Source: Pseudomonas arcuscaelestis
Lineage (GTDB): Bacteria; Pseudomonadota; Gammaproteobacteria; Pseudomonadales; Pseudomonadaceae
Direction of reading: 5' to 3'
DNA: 64,000 bases
Assembly: GCF_016881005.1 (NCBI RefSeq)
Contig: NZ_JACOPV010000017.1
Span: 99,809 to 163,808, forward strand
Shown: positions 33,447 through 41,580 of the stretch, one piece after another
How the letters are laid out: every line of letters begins with the position of its first letter
Position numbering within the stretch: position 1 is the first letter of the stretch
Notes under the pieces: generated by a model
The model's database searches: none
What the model saw: the letters and a program-made list of their open reading frames with translations, nothing else
What the model was told of the DNA's origin: nothing
Made by a program: the position numbers and the translations under genes

Positions 33447-35105
33447 TCACCGAGCACTGTTCAACAGTTCAAAATCGAATTTCGGCACATAGACGCCAGC
33501 GAGTAGGTGCGGACAATTTGAGGTAACAAAATCATCACTCAACAGATCATATGAGCTTTTGTACTTATCGGTCAGCACCCCGGTAGCGCCGAGCAGCGTA
33601 TGAGACAACGACGATATGCTGATTTTCTGATGTTCTCTATCTTTCAGCTTCATTAGGTTGAGTGACGGTTGATGCCTGACATTGTCAGATGCCCAAATGA
33701 ATGCTGAGACCAGCAGATCATATTCATTACCCATGCCGTGGCCCAATAACTCGCGGTTATCGTCCAACAAGTTTTCGCCATGATCCGAGGAGTAGAACAA
33801 TAGTGAGGGCTTCTCGGTACGCTTGAGCCTATCGATAATTGTCCCTAGCAGCCAATCGGTATACAGCACCGTATTGTCATACTCTGCGGTAATTTTTTCC
33901 TTGGCACTGTTGGAGGATGGCGTGAAGAGCTTGAAATCATCCGGGTATCGGCGCGAGTAGTCGAAATGGCTGCCTTTCACATGAATGAATATGGCCTGCT
34001 TCTCTCCCGCCCCCTGGCTCAGGATTTTCTCGTACGCAGGAATCAATGCACCATCGAAGCTTCTTTCAAAATATTGGCGGTGGTTGGCCTCTGCAGCTAT
34101 TTGCGGAATGATACCGCCGAAGCTATCGACCTCCTGTACCGACAACCAATAGGTTTTGTACCCGGCTGCGCGATAGATGCCCACCAGCGATTTGGTCGAG
34201 GCAATCGAATCCCAATCCGAAATGGGCTCCAGGCTGAGCATCGAGGGTACCGCCACGGCTGTGTAGGGGGCGGTCGTGCACATACGATTGAACTTGAAAA
34301 TTCCTGTTTGCTTATCCAGGTTTGGTGTAGTTTTTTTGTCGTAGCCGTACAACGACCAATTATGCGGCCGCGACGATTCACCGATCACGAACACCAGGGT
34401 TTCTATGGCTGACTTTGTCGGCACAGTCATCAACTTTACTTCCGACGCCTGCCGCTGCTTGATAAGTTTTTTAGATTCACTGTATATATGCGCAGTCAGG
34501 CCTGCCTGGGACAAGTAACCTACCGGCGTACTTTGATCCTTGGCAACCAGATCAAGCACTGCATGTGCCCCGAGCGAGTTAACCTTCACGGTCTTGTAAA
34601 AGTACGCTCCATACCCAAGCACCAAGGCGCAAAGGGTCAGCGCAAAAATACCTTTATTTTCATAATGTTCACGCCTGTACAGCCCTATCAGCCCAGCCCC
34701 ATAGCAAATCAGAAAAGTGATCAGAACGAAGCTGATAGGTTGCCAATAGGTCGGCAGAAAGTCGTCGGCCTCCCTGTAGTTGGTCATACCGATAAAAAGG
34801 TAGGCAGCCGTCAACCTCGAATTGAAATTCAACACCAAAAACAAATCGACAGCGGCTGCCAGATAAAATGGCAGCAGAATAAGATGAAACTTAAACTGAT
34901 TGACCGAGGAAAACCGAATAGCCAACAACCAGAGCAATGAAATACCCATGGTATAAAACGCCAGCAAATCAATTTGTGAGTAGTGATAGTTGGTTATCAG
35001 CCTAATGATCAACGGCGATAGCAAGTACGCCCACAACACCAGGTTTTGCCACTCTGCCTTGAATACTTTCACTGCAAAACCGATCACATTGGCTGAGGTT
35101 TTCAT
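33447..35105 (-). CDS. Phosphoethanolamine-transferase-like inner-membrane sulfatase-fold protein
   Basis: 552 residues. About five N-terminal membrane helices (residues 20-170) precede a periplasmic alkaline-phosphatase/sulfatase-fold domain. Active-site landmarks are FVIGESSRPHNWSLYGY (residues 239-255; Glu243 for metal, Ser244 at the usual Thr nucleophile position), CTTAPYTAVAVPSML, KGSHFDYSRRYP and the metal-binding SSDHGEN (439-445). The layout matches EptA/EptB/EptC/CptA enzymes that move phosphoethanolamine onto lipid A, LPS core or other acceptors; the acceptor cannot be told. Base composition is clearly more A+T-rich than its neighbours, suggesting acquisition. It is on the same strand as the GGDEF gene, 52 bases upstream. 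Confidence 0.88.
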   Translation of the reverse strand: MKTSANVIGFAVKVFKAEWQNLVLWAYLLSPLIIRLITNYHYSQIDLLAFYTMGISLLWLLAIRFSSVNQFKFHLILLPFYLAAAVDLFLVLNFNSRLTAAYLFIGMTNYREADDFLPTYWQPISFVLITFLICYGAGLIGLYRREHYENKGIFALTLCALVLGYGAYFYKTVKVNSLGAHAVLDLVAKDQSTPVGYLSQAGLTAHIYSESKKLIKQRQASEVKLMTVPTKSAIETLVFVIGESSRPHNWSLYGYDKKTTPNLDKQTGIFKFNRMCTTAPYTAVAVPSMLSLEPISDWDSIASTKSLVGIYRAAGYKTYWLSVQEVDSFGGIIPQIAAEANHRQYFERSFDGALIPAYEKILSQGAGEKQAIFIHVKGSHFDYSRRYPDDFKLFTPSSNSAKEKITAEYDNTVLYTDWLLGTIIDRLKRTEKPSLLFYSSDHGENLLDDNRELLGHGMGNEYDLLVSAFIWASDNVRHQPSLNLMKLKDREHQKISISSLSHTLLGATGVLTDKYKSSYDLLSDDFVTSNCPHLLAGVYVPKFDFELLNSAR

Positions 35106-35201
35106 CTTTTAATTATTCTCATGGATTACCTGCTCGCTGCCCCAAGCGTAGCTTCAGTTTGCGCGCGATGCCACGGGGTTTGGGGCCAGGTAAACGAGAA
35201 A

Positions 35202-35228
35202 TGACCCGGTGCGTCTAGCACCGGGTAT
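35202..35228. terminator. Rho-independent hairpin downstream of the SDR gene
   Basis: ACCCGGTGC (35202-35210), loop GTCTA, GCACCGGGT (35216-35224), then ATTTT on the plus strand. It lies 17 bases beyond the SDR stop and insulates the pentitol cassette from the phosphoethanolamine-transferase-like gene. Confidence 0.75.
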
Positions 35229-35244
35229 TTTGCTAACACGGTCC

Positions 35245-35973
35245 TTACATGTCGAAAGCAGAAGGCAGAACGACCATGTCGCGGATGGTCACATGACGGG
35301 GTCGGGTCAGGATATACATCACCGCGTCGGCCACTTCACAGGGGTTGATAATACTGCCGCTCTCTTTGGCTTTTTTCAGGTTTTCTTCAGGCCAATCGGC
35401 GAGTAGCGCGCTGTGCACAGGACCTGGCGACACCGCAGAAACGCAAATGCCATGTTTGTTGACCTGGCGCCGAACAGTCTGCACAAAACAATTGATCGCC
35501 CATTTGGAGGCTGCATAAACAGGCTCCCACGAGACGGGGAAGTGACCTGCAACTGAGCCGGTGACGACGATGTCTCCAGCCCCCCGTTCGATCATGTGGG
35601 GGAGCACATCATGGATGTTTTTCATGACTGCATTGATGTTGAGGTTGAGCATCCGATCAATGCCAGCCCCATCAGCCTCGACCAGATCGCCGCCGATATA
35701 GCTGCCTGCGTTTGCATAGAAAATATCAAGCTGACCTGTCTTGTCCAAAACGCCGCTTAGAAGAGAAGCGCAGCTCTGCGGATCCAACAGGTCGATCACC
35801 AGTGGCACAGCCGCTTCGCCGAGACGGTCACAAGCGCGCTGCAGAGCAGGCTCATCACGATCAATCAACACGACGCGAGCTCCTGCGGCAACCATGGCTT
35901 CGACGGTCGCCAAGCCAATACCCGATGCTGCCCCTGTCACGCCTGCGACTTTGCCAACAAGTTCGTTAGCCAT
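35245..35973 (-). CDS. Short-chain dehydrogenase, ribitol 2-dehydrogenase-like
   Basis: 242 residues from Met at 35973, preceded by AAGGAG; the longer frame would run into the operators. Classical SDR: cofactor motif VTGAASGIGLATVEA with VVLIDRD after beta-2 (Asp favours NAD), the NAG strand FYANAGSYIGGDL, and the catalytic Ser-Tyr-Lys in VTGSVAGHF and PVYAASKWA. YIGGDL, WEPVYAASK, VSPGPVHSALLADWP and TIRDMVVLP closely recall bacterial ribitol/pentitol dehydrogenases. It would oxidise a pentitol to a ketopentose for the neighbouring FGGY kinase. Two copies of the cassette palindrome lie upstream. Confidence 0.88.
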   Translation of the reverse strand: MANELVGKVAGVTGAASGIGLATVEAMVAAGARVVLIDRDEPALQRACDRLGEAAVPLVIDLLDPQSCASLLSGVLDKTGQLDIFYANAGSYIGGDLVEADGAGIDRMLNLNINAVMKNIHDVLPHMIERGAGDIVVTGSVAGHFPVSWEPVYAASKWAINCFVQTVRRQVNKHGICVSAVSPGPVHSALLADWPEENLKKAKESGSIINPCEVADAVMYILTRPRHVTIRDMVVLPSAFDM

Positions 35974-36027
35974 CAGAAATCTCCTTTTGGCCCCGCTTGG
36001 GCGAGGCACCGTTGTTGTTGTGGGAGT

Positions 36028-36045
36028 AATGTTGACGTTTACATT
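36028..36045. promoter_or_regulatory. LacI-type operator 1 (SDR promoter)
   Basis: AATGTTGACGTTTACATT is a near-palindrome around a central ACGT, 55 bases before the SDR start. It is one of four copies in this cassette sharing AATGT-nnACGTnn-ACATT. Confidence 0.85.
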
Positions 36046-36094
36046 TCCAAGCTGCAAAACGTCTGGAGGGAGAATGTAGAGGGCAGGATTTAGC

Positions 36095-36112
36095 GATGTC
36101 AACGTTAACATT
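36095..36112. promoter_or_regulatory. LacI-type operator 2 (between lacI-type gene and SDR)
   Basis: GATGTCAACGTTAACATT, the second copy of the 18-bp palindrome. The centres of copies 1 and 2 are 67 bases apart, which would allow looping or cooperative binding. Confidence 0.85.
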
Positions 36113-36163
36113 GTAGCGATAAGCCACAGAAAGCAGCTGTCAGCAAAATCATCAACGCCGGCT

Positions 36164-37189
36164 CTAGCGCTGCAACTGCCCTCTCACGACCTCATCTGAG
36201 GGAACGTATTGAGGATCGTCAATTTTTTTCAGCAGCATGTTTATCGCGCTCAATCCAAGCGCGTAGGTGTCATGACTGATGCAAGGGATCGGTTCTGCGT
36301 AGAGATCGGCGTAAGGCACCCGATCAATGCTGAAAAGCTGAATGTCCTTACGGGATACTCCGTGCTGGCGCATGGCTTCGAGTGAACCCAGGGTGATCAA
36401 AAGGTTCAGGCCAAAAATGGCATCCGGGCGCTTGCCGCCTGCCAGGTATTCACTCACCGCTTCACGGGCAGGCCCCTGGGTGTAATCGCCGTGCAGAACA
36501 TCCAATGACGTGGGTTCTGGGTACTGATCCAGTGCTCGGCGAATACCCGCCAGACGAGACAAGGTGATATTTGATCGCTCAGGGCCGCCCACCACCAGGA
36601 AGTGCCGATGCCCCTGATCGAGCAATGCGCAGATCCCCCGGTATCCGCTCTCCTGATTGTCCAGGTAAACGCCAGCAAAAGGCGCATTGGCGAGTTTTCG
36701 GTCAATTTGAACGACGGGGATGCCAGCCATTTCAAGCTTGGGCAGATAGCTTGGATGGTAATCATCATCATCCGAAATTACCGACAGTACGATTCCGGCG
36801 ACCTGATAGCTCAGCAAGGTATCGATAGCCCTGGCCTCCAACTCTGCCGAGCCGTCTGTGTCAAAGAGCATCAGGGAAAAGTCTCTCCTTTTCGCCTCCC
36901 GGGTGATCGCCTTGATAACCTCCCCGTAAAAGGGGTTGTCCAGGCTTGCAGTCACTAACCCGAACAGTCGGCTTTCCCGGCTTTTGAGGTTTCGGGCGAA
37001 AGCGTTGGGTACGTAGTTGAGCTCACGTGCCACTTCCAAAATTTGCGCAAGTGTCTCCTTCTTAACCTTCTCGGGCCTGTTCAAGGCACGGGAGACAGTG
37101 ACAGTGGTCATATTGACCCGTTTTGCGATGTCAGTGATGGTAGCTTTGCTCGGCTTTGTCATGAAATTACTGTCCACACTAGCGTTCAT
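36164..37189 (-). CDS. LacI-family transcriptional regulator of the pentitol cassette
   Basis: 341 residues from Met at 37189, which has AAAGG upstream; ATGs at 37216 and 37162 are alternatives. The LacI DNA-binding domain (about 16-75) reads ITDIAKRVNMTTVTVSRALN then VARELNYVPNAFARNL with the hinge helix. The periplasmic-binding-like core (about 80-341) has LFGLVTASLDNPFY, IVLSVISDDDD, FLVVGGPERS and DAIFGLNLLITLGSL. It sits between the SDR and the divergent kinase, with two palindromes on each side, and is probably a repressor relieved by a pentulose or pentitol. Confidence 0.94.
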   Translation of the reverse strand: MNASVDSNFMTKPSKATITDIAKRVNMTTVTVSRALNRPEKVKKETLAQILEVARELNYVPNAFARNLKSRESRLFGLVTASLDNPFYGEVIKAITREAKRRDFSLMLFDTDGSAELEARAIDTLLSYQVAGIVLSVISDDDDYHPSYLPKLEMAGIPVVQIDRKLANAPFAGVYLDNQESGYRGICALLDQGHRHFLVVGGPERSNITLSRLAGIRRALDQYPEPTSLDVLHGDYTQGPAREAVSEYLAGGKRPDAIFGLNLLITLGSLEAMRQHGVSRKDIQLFSIDRVPYADLYAEPIPCISHDTYALGLSAINMLLKKIDDPQYVPSDEVVRGQLQR

Positions 37190-37277
37190 AGACGACCTTT
37201 CCCTGTGCTCTCCCATGGGGCGCAGGCTGAAAGTGAGGTCTATTGTAAAGGCAAAATGCGTATGCTAGCTTGAATCC

Positions 37278-37295
37278 AATGTACACGTTAACATT
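37278..37295. promoter_or_regulatory. LacI-type operator 3
   Basis: AATGTACACGTTAACATT, third copy of the palindrome, 89 bases upstream of the lacI-type start, so it probably also gives autoregulation. Confidence 0.85.
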
Positions 37296-37365
37296 TCCCG
37301 CCCTACAGTATCAACGTGGCTTCAAACACGGACCAAACTGTAACTGGCGTTTTTTTTAGTCAGAA

Positions 37366-37383
37366 AATGTAAACGTCTACATT
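37366..37383. promoter_or_regulatory. LacI-type operator 4 (kinase promoter)
   Basis: AATGTAAACGTCTACATT, fourth copy. Its centre is 88 bases from copy 3, and it lies 60-92 bases before the possible kinase starts, where a repressor would block the kinase-transaldolase promoter. Confidence 0.85.
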
Positions 37384-37475
37384 ACCAACTAGCAAATGCC
37401 CTCCTCTCACCATTACTGTGCTTTTAACAAAGCGCTGTAAAGATGAGTCACGCCCGACGTAAAGGTCATCATGCG

Positions 37476-39029
37476 ATGAAGCGGAATATGAGTTACGTGA
37501 TTGGAGTTGATATAGGTACTCAGAGCACCAAGGCGCTGCTGATGTCTACCGAAGGCGCAATCATTTCCCAAGCGTCAGTTGCCTACAAAATTGAGCAACC
37601 GCGACCTCTCTGGGCCCAACAATGGCCGCAGGTATGGCTTGCTGCGGTATATGAGTCGGTAGCCAGCGCTGTATCCAGAAGCTCGGTGCCTGCCAGTGAA
37701 ATTAAAGCCATCTGCGTGAGCAGCTTGTACGGCGGGTCAGGGATTGCAGTAGATGAAAACATCAAGGCGCTGCACCCGTGCCTGATATGGATGGACAGAC
37801 GTGCCCAGGCAGAGGTGGAGTGGGTTCGCCAGAACATCGATGTGCAACAGCTAAAGCAAATAAGCGGGAATGGCATCGACAGCTATTACGGTTACACCAA
37901 GATCCTCTGGCTCAAACGCCACAAACCGCAGGTCTGGGCCAAAACGCGATATCTGCTTCCGCCCAACAGCTATGTGCAATACCACCTCACCGGCGCGCTG
38001 AGCGTGGATCACAGCTCCGCCGGAAACATTGGCGGCATCTACGACATCAAGGCGAGAACCTGGTCCGTACCCATGCTCGAAGCGCTCGGCATTGACGCGA
38101 AACTCATGCCGCAGCGACTGGTGGAATCCAGCGACATAGTGGGTCATCTGCTACCCGAGGCCGCAACCAAGCTGGGACTCGTCGCAGGAACGCCAGTAGT
38201 CGCAGGCGGAGTAGATGCTGCGATGGCGACATTAGCTGCTGGAGTTGTCGAACCTGGTAATCATGTGGCGATGATAGGTACCAGCATGTGCTGGGGTTTT
38301 ATCAACCCCAACACCGACGCTGACTTCGGCCTCATCAGCATGCCCTCCGTGCACAATCCTGCCGAAGACCTCTACATTTTTGGAGGTGCGATAGCCGCCG
38401 GTGCATCGGTCAGTTGGTTCAGGGATCAGTTTTGCGCACAGGAGAAACAAGCGGCAGCCCTACTGCCCGACGTTGACGTGCACGACCTGATGGAACTTGA
38501 AGCAGTCAGAACGCCACCGGGCTCAAACGGCCTGATCTTCCTCCCCTACCTGATGGGCGAACGAAGTCCGGTCTGGGATGCGCAAGCCTCCGGATCGTAC
38601 GTCGGGCTTTCGCTGTTCCACACCAAAGCCCATATGTATCGAGCTGTTCTTGAAGGACTGGCCTTTGCCCTTCGTCACAACATGGAGTGCGGCCAACGAG
38701 GCCCCGTGAGATTACACCCCGAACTGATTGTGGTAGGTGGCGCATCAGCGTCCGACCTTTGGATGCAAATCATCGCCGACGTTACGGGTTATCCGGTTCT
38801 AACTATTGAAGAAGAAGTTGAAGCACCCTTGGGTGGAGCCATGCTGGCAGCCTTGGCTATCGGCGCCATCGACACGCTGGCGCAGGTTCGTGACTGGCGA
38901 ACGCTTCGCCCGCGCGCTCAGCCCAACCCTGACAACAAGCGCATGTATGACCTTATGTTCGAGCAATATTGCAACATCTACCTGGCCCTGAAACCCAGCA
39001 TGCATGCCTTGGCACTGCTGAGCGAATGA
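37476..39029 (+). CDS. FGGY-family carbohydrate (pentulose-type) kinase
   Basis: 517 residues from Met at 37476 (AAAGG about 9 bases upstream); ATGs at 37443 and 37488 are also possible, and the conserved fold starts at SYVIGVDIGTQSTKALL. First ATPase motif there, catalytic-region IWMDRRAQAEVEW, adenosine-side TPVVAGGVDAAMATLAAGVV and IGTSMCWGF, and the C-terminal LIVVGGASASDLWMQIIADVTG and EEVEAPLGGAML. The family phosphorylates ketopentoses and other polyols (xylulose, ribulose, erythritol). Context (ribitol-type dehydrogenase, transaldolase) points to a pentulose. It is divergent from the LacI gene and followed by the transaldolase 68 bases later. Confidence 0.92.
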   Translation: MKRNMSYVIGVDIGTQSTKALLMSTEGAIISQASVAYKIEQPRPLWAQQWPQVWLAAVYESVASAVSRSSVPASEIKAICVSSLYGGSGIAVDENIKALHPCLIWMDRRAQAEVEWVRQNIDVQQLKQISGNGIDSYYGYTKILWLKRHKPQVWAKTRYLLPPNSYVQYHLTGALSVDHSSAGNIGGIYDIKARTWSVPMLEALGIDAKLMPQRLVESSDIVGHLLPEAATKLGLVAGTPVVAGGVDAAMATLAAGVVEPGNHVAMIGTSMCWGFINPNTDADFGLISMPSVHNPAEDLYIFGGAIAAGASVSWFRDQFCAQEKQAAALLPDVDVHDLMELEAVRTPPGSNGLIFLPYLMGERSPVWDAQASGSYVGLSLFHTKAHMYRAVLEGLAFALRHNMECGQRGPVRLHPELIVVGGASASDLWMQIIADVTGYPVLTIEEEVEAPLGGAMLAALAIGAIDTLAQVRDWRTLRPRAQPNPDNKRMYDLMFEQYCNIYLALKPSMHALALLSE

Positions 39030-39097
39030 CCAAGTCGTGCAGGTCTGGATGCGCCAGATCGGCGCACAGTCACAAACTAAAAGAGGAAAGGAAACCC

Positions 39098-40084
39098 ATG
39101 CCCAGCTTGCTCAACCAATTGAAAACACTCAGCTCCGTCGTCGCGGACACGGGCGATCTTGATGTCATCCGCCGCTTTGTTCCTCAAGATGCCACGACCA
39201 ATCCCTCACTGATCCTCAAGGCCGCGCAATCGGGCCAATACGACAGTCTTCTGGATAAGATCACTGCCGACTGCGAACGTCTAGATGCTTCTCTCGATGA
39301 ACGCGTCGACGATGCTTGCGACCGCTGGGTCGTTGCTATGGGCGGCTTGATTCTGCAGCACGTAAATGGCCGCGTGTCGACAGAGGTCAATGCCCGACTG
39401 TCTTTCGACACCGAAGCCAGCCTTTCTAAAGCCCGCAAGCTTGTCGCATTGTATGAGGCTTCAGGCATAAGTCGTGATCGCATCTTGATCAAGCTTGCAG
39501 CGACTTGGGAAGGCATTCGTGCGGCTCAGGTGCTGGAGCAAGAAGGCATCCAGTGCAACCTGACCCTGATTTTCAGCCTCACTCAAGCACGCGCCTGTGC
39601 CGAAGCGGGTGCCTACCTGATTTCACCGTTTGTTGGTCGCATCCTCGACTGGTATCGCAAGAACACTCCGGATGTCATCTACCCACCTGCAAAGGAGCCA
39701 GGTGTTGTACGGGTAGCCGAGATTTATCGCTATTTGCGCCTTCATAAATACCCGACGGTGGTAATGGGCGCCAGCTTCCGTAACAGCGGTGAAATCCTGG
39801 CGCTGGCGGGTTGTGACCGCTTAACTATCAGCCCCTCGCTTCTCGAAGAGCTAGAGGGGAAAGACGGCGTTGTGGTACGGGCCATGGCGCAGATCGAGAG
39901 TCGGGAAGATCGCCCTTCCCGCATCACTGAGGCTGCTTTTCGCTGGGAGCTTAATGAAGATGCAATGGCCACCGAGAAGTTGGCAGAGGGCATTCGCGGA
40001 TTTGAGGCTGATCAACGAAAACTTGAAGCGCTGGTGCGCAGCAAATTTGAAAGGATTGATCCATCAGTTTCACGTGAACGATGA
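39098..40084 (+). CDS. tal: Transaldolase (TalB type)
   Basis: 328 residues from Met at 39098, preceded by AGAGGAAAGGAA. The TalB-type motif DATTNPSLILKA (31-42) and the Schiff-base lysine Lys132 in ILIKLAATWEGI, the same number as in E. coli TalB, are present, followed by CNLTLIFSLTQARACAEAGAYLISPFVGRI. It moves dihydroxyacetone units between sedoheptulose-7-P and glyceraldehyde-3-P, feeding pentose phosphates into glycolysis. Its place in a LacI-controlled pentitol cassette suggests a dedicated second copy; the housekeeping tal would be elsewhere. Confidence 0.95.
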   Translation: MPSLLNQLKTLSSVVADTGDLDVIRRFVPQDATTNPSLILKAAQSGQYDSLLDKITADCERLDASLDERVDDACDRWVVAMGGLILQHVNGRVSTEVNARLSFDTEASLSKARKLVALYEASGISRDRILIKLAATWEGIRAAQVLEQEGIQCNLTLIFSLTQARACAEAGAYLISPFVGRILDWYRKNTPDVIYPPAKEPGVVRVAEIYRYLRLHKYPTVVMGASFRNSGEILALAGCDRLTISPSLLEELEGKDGVVVRAMAQIESREDRPSRITEAAFRWELNEDAMATEKLAEGIRGFEADQRKLEALVRSKFERIDPSVSRER

Positions 40085-40102
40085 GATCATCGCCAAGAGG
40101 GA

Positions 40103-40129
40103 AACGTCGGGATTGGCTCATCCGACGTT
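40103..40129 (+). terminator. Hairpin after transaldolase gene
   Basis: AACGTCGG (40103-40110) pairs with CCGACGTT (40122-40129), 18 bases past the stop. No U-tract follows, so termination is uncertain. Confidence 0.4.
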
Positions 40130-40209
40130 GAGGCATGAACGCGAACTTCGACAAGGAGTTCGCCCCTAGTTGCGATTGCGTAATCGAAACCATCGACGCC
40201 TTGAACGTA

Positions 40210-40286
40210 TGGTGTCCCAGGGCAGGTTCGAACTGCCAACCTTCCCCTTAGGAGGGGGATGCTCTATCCAATTGAGCTACTGAGAC
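40210..40286 (-). tRNA. tRNA-Arg (CCT)
   Basis: 77 bases on the minus strand, with acceptor GTCTCAG pairing with CTGGGAC, discriminator A and encoded CCA (40210-40212). The anticodon stem TCCCC/GGGGA encloses CTCCTAA, giving anticodon CCT. The T-arm has GTTCGAAC. Its 3' end faces the pentitol cassette. Confidence 0.97.
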
Positions 40287-40287
40287 A

Positions 40288-40594
40288 TAGGGCCGGCAAC
40301 GAGCGCTGCGCGACAACGGACGGCGTGCATGTTAACCAGCGAGCCGGCGTTTGTCATGTCATCCGTAGGGCTTTTTGCCAATGCCCTTTGCTCTCTTCGC
40401 GGTAAGAATCGGGCATTTTGCAACAAGGCAGTCGGCCATTATTGCAGATTGCATGAAAGCGCCAAACAAAAACATATGTAAACCATTGAATTTTAAGGAA
40501 AATAAACCAAAACAACACTGGCATGTGGTGTGCAGTTTCTTCTCTATAAAAAATAGGCCCGGCAACCGCCTCTTACCCCAGTGGAGTCTGCCAG
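40288..40594. other. Gene-free A+T-rich stretch
   Basis: About 300 bases between tRNA-Arg(CCT) and the small ORF. The second half (from about 40430) is A+T-rich, with runs such as AAAACATATG and TTTTAAGGAAAATAAACC, and probably holds the promoter of the following gene. No attachment-site repeat, hairpin or coding frame was recognised. Confidence 0.5.
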
Positions 40595-40810
40595 ATGAAC
40601 CGCACACTGCTTCTGCTCAACGCCCTGGCATTGGTCGCCTTGATAGGTTTGGTCCTGCAACCGCAAGCCTCGACGGTTTCGTCCATGCCTCGGGCCCCGG
40701 CGATGGCTGCAAAATTGGCAGTCTTCGGTGATCCCGCAACTAACGCCACCGTTTCACAGCAAACACCCAGCGTGCCTGTCGTGGCTGTCAGCGAACGACT
40801 GAGTTTTTGA
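40595..40810 (+). CDS. Small predicted exported or membrane-anchored protein
   Basis: 71 residues. The start has GTGGAG about 10 bases upstream. Residues 1-22 form one hydrophobic segment (NRTLLLLNALALVALIGLVL) that could be a signal peptide or an anchor. The rest is Ala/Ser/Pro/Val-rich and probably disordered in the periplasm, with no cysteine. It converges with phnN, 3 bases apart. No family is recognised. Confidence 0.55.
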   Translation: MNRTLLLLNALALVALIGLVLQPQASTVSSMPRAPAMAAKLAVFGDPATNATVSQQTPSVPVVAVSERLSF

Positions 40811-40813
40811 CCT

Positions 40814-41425
40814 TTATCGCCCGCTGAGCACTCCGCGCTCACGCAACAGCGCCATTAACTGCGCTACGGTGTCGTCAAGCTGGCCGGAATTGTCCAGTAC
40901 GCAAACAGTTTGATCGGCCAATTGCAGCTGCTGACTGCGAGCCAAGCGCTGTTCGATATCCTCAAGACTCTCCCGGCCGCGGGCCAACAAGCGTTGGCGC
41001 AGTACCTGCGGATCAACCGTTAGCAGTATCGCGAGCAAATCGGGGTAGCGCTCGCGGGCCTCAGCCAGGTACGCGCGTGACCCGTTTACCAGCACTGTAC
41101 GCCCCTGCTGCAACCAGCTATCGATCTCCTTGGGAATGCCATACGCAAGACCATTGGCTCGCCAGTGCAACGCGAACTCACCCATTGCGCACAGTTGCTC
41201 GAAGCGTTCGACGGATACACCGACAGCATCCTCGCCTTTGGCTTCAGCGGACCGGGTGATTACCCGCCGAACAATGGCAACGTTGTGCTCCAGCAATTTT
41301 GCCCGGGCCGCATCGATCAGGGAGTCCTTACCGACCCCCGAGGGGCCCATCAGATAAATCAAAGCCCCAGAGAGTGCTGTACGGGGTCCGGCGCTTGCGT
41401 CATGCTGCATAGCCACTATGCTCAT
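40814..41425 (-). CDS. phnN: Ribose 1,5-bisphosphokinase PhnN
   Basis: 203 residues from 41425, or 198 from Met at 41410; neither has a strong ribosome site. Guanylate-kinase-like P-loop fold with Walker A in YLMGPSGVGKDSLIDAA, RRVITRSAEAKGEDAVGVS and FALHWRANGLAYGIP. It converts ribose 1,5-bisphosphate to PRPP, the salvage end of the C-P lyase pathway. No phn C-P lyase genes are in the window, so here it is a stand-alone gene. Confidence 0.92.
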   Translation of the reverse strand: MSIVAMQHDASAGPRTALSGALIYLMGPSGVGKDSLIDAARAKLLEHNVAIVRRVITRSAEAKGEDAVGVSVERFEQLCAMGEFALHWRANGLAYGIPKEIDSWLQQGRTVLVNGSRAYLAEARERYPDLLAILLTVDPQVLRQRLLARGRESLEDIEQRLARSQQLQLADQTVCVLDNSGQLDDTVAQLMALLRERGVLSGR

Positions 41426-41568
41426 TGGTAGGAAAGCTCGCGCATTCTAGACGCTTTCCGAGCGCTATTTCGCCTGTTTCCTACACGGTGAAGCTCTATC
41501 TACCGACGGGCTGCAAAATGGAAAAATGTTAGCTTTTCAAACCAGTGCTCATTTCTGATAATTGGTAC

Positions 41569-41580
41569 TGGCAAAAAGCC
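41569..41580 (+). promoter_or_regulatory. AmrZ-like box upstream of amrZ
   Basis: TGGCAAAAAGCC preceded by TAC, matching the box upstream of flgZ except for one base and resembling published AmrZ sites (GGCAAAACGCC). It lies about 175 bases before amrZ, where autorepression would be possible. Confidence 0.45.

Noticed and set aside
33400..40286. Search for attL/attR direct repeats of the tRNA-Arg 3' end flanking a genomic island
   Set aside because: No second copy of the tRNA 3' end was seen near 33.4 or 35.1 kb and no integrase gene is present.
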